Assembly: GCA_028288365.1 (NCBI GenBank)
Contig: JAQBNU010000017.1
Location: forward strand, 1 to 64,000
DNA: 64,000 bases
Direction of reading: 5' to 3'
Source: Chitinophagaceae bacterium
GTDB lineage: Bacteria; Bacteroidota; Bacteroidia; Cytophagales; Cytophagaceae
In this document: one piece after another, positions 60,901-64,000 of the stretch
Position numbering within the stretch: the stretch's first letter is position 1
How the letters are laid out: each line of letters begins with the position of its first letter
Position numbers and translations under genes: made by a program
Notes under the pieces: generated by a model
Database searches by the model: none
What the model was told of the DNA's origin: nothing
What the model saw: the letters and a program-made list of their open reading frames with translations, nothing else

Positions 60901-62697
60901 GCCGTACGTGCCAAGCGATGCCTGGATATTGATTACGAACAGGAAGACAACAACGTAGGAAATAAATCCGATGCACAGGATTCTGATGGAAAAAACGGGT
61001 TCAATGACAACTTTGATAAAAATGCCAAAGGTGGTGGACTGTTGGGTAAATGGATCGCCAAACGCGCCGTCTCTAAACGCATGCGTGACCTGCAGGCAGG
61101 TGGCAGCGGCACCATCACACCGACTTACGATCGTCATGTCGTACAGGATTTTCTGCAATGCACGGGTTACCGTTTCGCGAAGGTTCTGACCCAATACGAT
61201 CCTTATCCTTTACCGGCGGATTCAGGTGGAACCATTGATTATACGGTGGCAGCGGTGAATGATACCAGTGCCTTGTCTACTGCTGGAAAAGGCAACGGCG
61301 ATTATTATTACATTCCGTTTTCCAACTGGAGGCCAGGAAAAACCAATACGACCGGCACGCCGACCCCGTCGGAAGCCAATACCAGACAGTACAAAGGATT
61401 TTTCCCTTTTATCAAGAATCCGATTTACGCGTTCAAGTATTTTGAATACCCTTACGAATCGACCGACGATTACCAGGACATAGAAGCCATGACGTGTTAC
61501 AGTGATCCCAACGACTGTTACAAGACCTTTGATCCGGCAGGTGTTGTACCGGCGGTAAGGATTCCGTGTTGCGTGACCGTCAACCACGACGGCAGTTACA
61601 ATACCAGCCAGTGTTACAAAGATTATAAATACCCCAACCTGGCTCGCTTGCCGCTGGATCCTGATTCTTCTCATCCCACTTTCGGCATCTTGTCGGATGG
61701 AGGAGGAAAATACAAACTGACGGTTTCTGATTTCTGTGGCGTGGGCAGGTACGGTTGCGAGTATACCAAAGACGTCTGGAGCTGCGGACAGCGCACCGCC
61801 TTTTACCTTGCGTTGAAAAACTACCAGGTACCCAGTGCCGCCTTTGTGTCGATCTATGACCAGCGCAATTGTGATTTTTCCAAGAGTGTGCAAAGCTGGT
61901 ACCTGAATCCCCAGAGCGAAGACAATAATTTTCCAGATACCATTTCTTACAGTGAAGCCGGGCAAATCGTGAGTTCGCTGCCCGGTTATACCTGGGCGGA
62001 CTTCAGCGCCATCACTTCTTTTAAAACATTGAGCGGTGCTACAGTATCCACGATCAGTGAAGTGGAAATGAACATGGTGAAGCAAAATTCGGAATGCAAA
62101 CAAAGTTGTGAGAACAGAAGAACAGATATAGAGACCGCACTGTACGATTTATTGACGAGCAAATGCTACGTGATCGGTCCTTGTAAGACCAACGAAGACT
62201 ATGTAGCGGATAATGTCATTCCCCAGGAAGATTTTGATGCCATGGTGGATGGGGTCATTGCTCAATGCAACAGTCAGTGCGCGATCAATACGTTCAAGTG
62301 TTTTCCGGTGGCTTATTGTCGCTTGTTCAAAACCAAAAAAGATTCACTGGGATACAACGAACAAAGTACGGTGATCAATTACGGTACGGGCGGTACCGCG
62401 GCGGACGTGCCTTTGTGTCCGTTGGTGACCGGTCATGATTACTATGATTGCAGCGGAGCGGAGGATTCCACGTTATCCTATTGCCAGTACACTAAATACA
62501 AAGAAGCTTCTGGCTGGTATATACAATTGGATATAGAGTCTGCCTGTTCAGGTAAAGAACATGCCCGCGATTTCACCTGCGACGAAGACAACGATACCTG
62601 CGTACCGAAAGACAGTTATGAGAAAACAGGAAAGCCCACTACAGTACCAACCGTCACCACCAGTGCGGTGCCGGTGAACGTACATGTGGACGAATAG
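58000..62697 (+). CDS. Giant secreted cysteine-rich protein, RHS-system partner
   Basis: A 1565-residue protein with a signal peptide (about 1-24, MVQSLRA). Residues 1-330 are Fn3/Ig-like. The middle (SETSTYANSLMQVKQTQSYL, VVQHVLDLSGRPALTTMPAP) resembles the start of RHS-type proteins that follow TAGPGSPEF-type giants in Bacteroidota. The C-terminal 900 residues hold about 40 Cys residues, often as CC or paired (TPCCGDL, IPCCVTV, NSQCAINTFKCFPVAYC), so they are probably disulphide-stabilised. The EF-hand-like motif DKNGNGKIDVRDYNP (about 810-824) may bind calcium. There is no T9SS sorting tail. The function is unknown. Confidence 0.8.
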   Translation: MFLSIRFLLMLLCSVLMVQSLRAQQNPCDQSLSEQLSGVIVGVNRTVGLPIAFTLNKKVNGATVKVSADVGEDYIFGRSWDYPFSAVISFQLDALDASSTVVPGVFNNSTYTITLDNDHPEASFVKDFSSLVGTGGTFSFSKFKVTLTAVSVTTSGSTPSSVLSQISSNLRVFLGYDLKYGFNLTGATAPSASMSSQNITGTREVTFSWNAGTQEFCNYQLQLLRLYNNDISTSLNEQTITAKVDWSGALTVQTESAATALKLTVAEGQGYYVWRVRPIGTYYPGGIANPLNLSESLWSTAPADGATLNLPGGLGSNPTLFFLNDPDDNINRIYSRTFTEGNKVSETSTYANSLMQVKQTQSYLPSVDTTLVVQHVLDLSGRPALTTMPAPQDSSMFQGYKSKFMQTETSVLYRDTSYDSDANYNNPLRAKQTTGAYQYYSSGNTNNPNIADAQGYPYQRTQYYNDGTDRVKQQSGVGKQQMIGTGSSADSKGEGKTVRTYYGTASEAELIQLFGDEAPSSENVFKTINVDQNNTATITLTNKEGKVIATALSFQDVDNSGVFASIDGEGERTTLTTVSDSITVNTRTANGFVSSKRLAVMQTTTMNVGYQISCDTLNLPCANGEVDCGYHLKIQLFNLDSNTTHVLYDNDLKNITCSSVTGKTGTYKTVTLDPLTLAPGSYIIQKNLTTGSVSVAITAAQDKIDIQTGPITGLIKGWLADVKCPPQLNDFFVKLRTLSNNIKAHTITSYGFPSDFMTIYNADPSGFDLTITPDNGDPQHARLKTPCCGDLSVPINWVPPFNCPVVPRLVDKNGNGKIDVRDYNPYGSPDSLDQPEEFFPDFEGYARVFLRECWDSTEFYGTYMEGWKPGEFNLMIYHMLTDQYNCSNNYPEKDTSAAQQQLNKLSDQTNTIYNSCGDSIGSYTSSGLSFGCGDSLTLSIYDVPTKVSACPQYTCDALFACWSTQLAAVRAKRCLDIDYEQEDNNVGNKSDAQDSDGKNGFNDNFDKNAKGGGLLGKWIAKRAVSKRMRDLQAGGSGTITPTYDRHVVQDFLQCTGYRFAKVLTQYDPYPLPADSGGTIDYTVAAVNDTSALSTAGKGNGDYYYIPFSNWRPGKTNTTGTPTPSEANTRQYKGFFPFIKNPIYAFKYFEYPYESTDDYQDIEAMTCYSDPNDCYKTFDPAGVVPAVRIPCCVTVNHDGSYNTSQCYKDYKYPNLARLPLDPDSSHPTFGILSDGGGKYKLTVSDFCGVGRYGCEYTKDVWSCGQRTAFYLALKNYQVPSAAFVSIYDQRNCDFSKSVQSWYLNPQSEDNNFPDTISYSEAGQIVSSLPGYTWADFSAITSFKTLSGATVSTISEVEMNMVKQNSECKQSCENRRTDIETALYDLLTSKCYVIGPCKTNEDYVADNVIPQEDFDAMVDGVIAQCNSQCAINTFKCFPVAYCRLFKTKKDSLGYNEQSTVINYGTGGTAADVPLCPLVTGHDYYDCSGAEDSTLSYCQYTKYKEASGWYIQLDIESACSGKEHARDFTCDEDNDTCVPKDSYEKTGKPTTVPTVTTSAVPVNVHVDE

Positions 62698-62824
62698 GAG
62701 GGACGAGGAACGAGAAATCGAAGATCAGTGGAAATGATGGTAAGGAAAAAAATAAGTAAGTAGTACTATAAGAAAAAAAATAAAACTGATCACTGTCCCA
62801 AGTATCGGGATCCACTGATCACTA
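62696..62824. repeat. Stacked repeats: 'GAGGGACGAGGAACGAG' copy 3 and a 'GATCACTG' palindrome
   Basis: Directly at the stop of the 1565-residue gene lies GGAGGGACGAGGAACGAGA, the same motif as at 6745 and 10241. About 70 bases later, ACTGATCACTGTCCC (from 62785), a CCCAAGTATCGGGATCC segment and ACTGATCACT (to 62823) repeat the GATCACTG motif of 20020 and 20671. Two repeat families are stacked in one gap. Confidence 0.75.
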
Positions 62825-62834
62825 CTATCGAATT

Positions 62835-63257
62835 ATGAAAACAACAACAACTCTTATTTTCTTCTTTGCTTTACTGGTGACGAGCCTTGCGAATGCACAA
62901 AGCGTGGTGATCAGCAATTTGACGGCGACCCGGAAGTTGTCGAATCAAACGAGCGAGATGCCTTATACCTGGAGTGTGGCGTTGACTTGTGCGAGTCCTT
63001 TGGATCATTCGTCTGTGCTGGTGTTGGCGGGAAGCGCGAAAGACAAGAACGATGCAGGTATGACGAAAGCCACGTGGCATAGCGCCAACGGACAGTGGCA
63101 GGTGTTGCCGGCTACGGCTTCTTATCAAAACGGGCAATTGGTACTGACCTTTGAGGTAAATAAAAGCCGCCTCTTATTGAGCAAAGTGTTCACGGTGTAT
63201 GTCGTGGATAAAGGCGGAGCGGAGGTTTCGAACCGCTTGTATGTTGACATGAAATAA
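62835..63257 (+). CDS. Small secreted protein of unknown function
   Basis: A 140-residue protein with a signal peptide (about 1-21, TSLANA). The mature part is a beta-rich single domain (QSVVISNLTATRKLSNQTSE, PYTWSVALTCASPLDHSSVL, FEVNKSRLLLSKVFTVYVVD). It resembles an isolated Ig/Fn3-type domain, but no family was named. It lies between the giant Cys-rich gene and the FG-GAP gene. Confidence 0.7.
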   Translation: MKTTTTLIFFFALLVTSLANAQSVVISNLTATRKLSNQTSEMPYTWSVALTCASPLDHSSVLVLAGSAKDKNDAGMTKATWHSANGQWQVLPATASYQNGQLVLTFEVNKSRLLLSKVFTVYVVDKGGAEVSNRLYVDMK

Positions 63258-63361
63258 ATAGTGATCAATGTTTAGTTGATGTCAGGTCTTTCGACCAGAG
63301 TGATGAAGAAGCATAGCATTACACAGATGATAATAAGAATAGAAATAAAATAAAGACAGGT

Positions 63362-64000
63362 ATGAAAAAGATCATCACATTTCTTTGCGTCGTGTTGCTG
63401 GTGGCAGCGATGAGTATACAAGTAAAAGCGCAGTCGATTGATTTTTATGATTCGGTGAAGGTTTATAAAACCACTACTATGCCCATCTCTCTGAGAAGTG
63501 GGGATATGGATGGTGACGGTATTGAGGATTTAGTCGTGGCTGCATATGACACCTTGCATATATTGAAAGGTACAGGAGATGGTACTTTTACGTTGTTGCA
63601 TAAATACAGTATGATTACAGTAGTGGGCGATGCTGCTGTATCCTATAATTTTGTTCTTGCGGATTTAACCAACGATGGGAAATTGGATGTTGTATTTCCA
63701 AATAGTGATTACCTGGGTTTTTTTGTGAATACTGGAAGTGGTGCTTTATCGCCATTAAAGAAATATAACTTAGGAGGAACTTCCGATGAAATTGCTGTAG
63801 CTGATTTTAATCTGGATGGTTATTTGGATGTTGTTGTTCCTACCAACAATTTTTTAGATCCGCATTATAAATACATTGCTGTTTTCATTAACAATAAAAA
63901 CGGAACATTGAAAAATGAAGTGCTGTACAGTGTGCCGCCAAAAGATTATGATGCACCGGAGAGTGTTGCAGGATTTCATGTCAATACGTTGGATCTGAAT
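63362..64000 (+). CDS. FG-GAP/VCBS repeat secreted protein (3' end beyond the window)
   Basis: Reads open for 213 codons from the ATG at 63362 to the window edge. Signal peptide about 1-24 (SIQVKAQ). FG-GAP-type repeats follow: RSGDMDGDGIEDLVVAAYDT with LHILKGTGDGTF, LADLTNDGKLDVVFPNSDYL with GFFVNTGSGAL, and VADFNLDGYLDVVVPTNN. Each DxDxDG loop is a calcium-binding element of integrin-like beta-propellers. Such proteins are common T9SS cargo or SpvB-like shells; the C-terminus that would settle this is not visible. Confidence 0.9.
   Translation, partial: MKKIITFLCVVLLVAAMSIQVKAQSIDFYDSVKVYKTTTMPISLRSGDMDGDGIEDLVVAAYDTLHILKGTGDGTFTLLHKYSMITVVGDAAVSYNFVLADLTNDGKLDVVFPNSDYLGFFVNTGSGALSPLKKYNLGGTSDEIAVADFNLDGYLDVVVPTNNFLDPHYKYIAVFINNKNGTLKNEVLYSVPPKDYDAPESVAGFHVNTLDLN

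Noticed and set aside
61222-62103. 293-codon minus-strand frame within the same giant gene
   Set aside because: Same reasoning: Arg/Val/Phe/Gly-rich antisense reading, no family resemblance.

Overview
The window reads as chromosomal DNA of a Bacteroidota bacterium, most likely from the Cytophagales/Chitinophagales side of the phylum. The evidence is a serine-palmitoyltransferase-type PLP enzyme, a small histone-H1-like protein, PorP/SprF and OmpA/PD40 proteins of the type IX secretion system (T9SS), a giant PKD protein with a gliding-motility (CHU_C, type B) sorting tail, and several TAnnTTTG-type promoter boxes. The genus cannot be fixed from sequence inspection alone. No rRNA, tRNA, CRISPR array, phage module or transposase gene was seen.

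Bases 1-5200 are housekeeping: the 3' part of the PLP acyltransferase, the H1-like gene, dapA, ligA and a nitroreductase. Bases 5587-17149 form a lipid-modification district: a DUF1475-like membrane protein, a DUF1295 membrane reductase-like protein, two cyclopropane-synthase-family methyltransferases, a flavin amine-oxidase-like protein, a DUF1365 protein, two paralogous secreted alpha/beta hydrolases and a UbiA-like membrane protein. An ECF sigma / RskA-type anti-sigma pair sits in the middle. The layout resembles the sigma-controlled fatty-acid modification clusters of Proteobacteria, but with a different anti-sigma type. This is the best candidate for an under-described system here.

Bases 17352-32386 are mixed core and envelope genes: a Cupin_5 protein, a DUF6495-like protein, a possible HolD (Pol III psi)-like protein, a deoxyhypusine-synthase-like protein, a thioesterase, pcm, a polyprenyl sugar transferase, riboflavin synthase, a LytTR regulator with a degenerate receiver, a PAP2 phosphatase, hemF, an Omp85 lipoprotein, a SpoU methyltransferase, and a GT4-FkbM-GT4 glycan cluster.

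Bases 33041-46163 are surface and secretion genes: a small beta-barrel, a lipoprotein, a TANFOR-like protein that ends early, an M43 metalloprotease-PorP/SprF-OmpA operon and the 1488-residue PKD adhesin. Bases 46238-51286 hold small and repair/stress genes: a 50-residue conserved basic protein, a copper-storage-like four-helix protein, a cupin, DUF72, an Fpg/Nei-like glycosylase, an Skp-like protein and a lipoprotein. From 51292 to the end lie two giant secreted proteins (1952 and 1565 residues) of the RHS/SpvB-like Bacteroidota type, with small secreted partners and an FG-GAP protein cut by the window edge.

The intergenic spaces carry at least six families of dispersed palindromic repeats, often stacked directly after stop codons. 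They explain nearly all gene-free stretches over 300 bases and are the most striking non-coding signal in the window.
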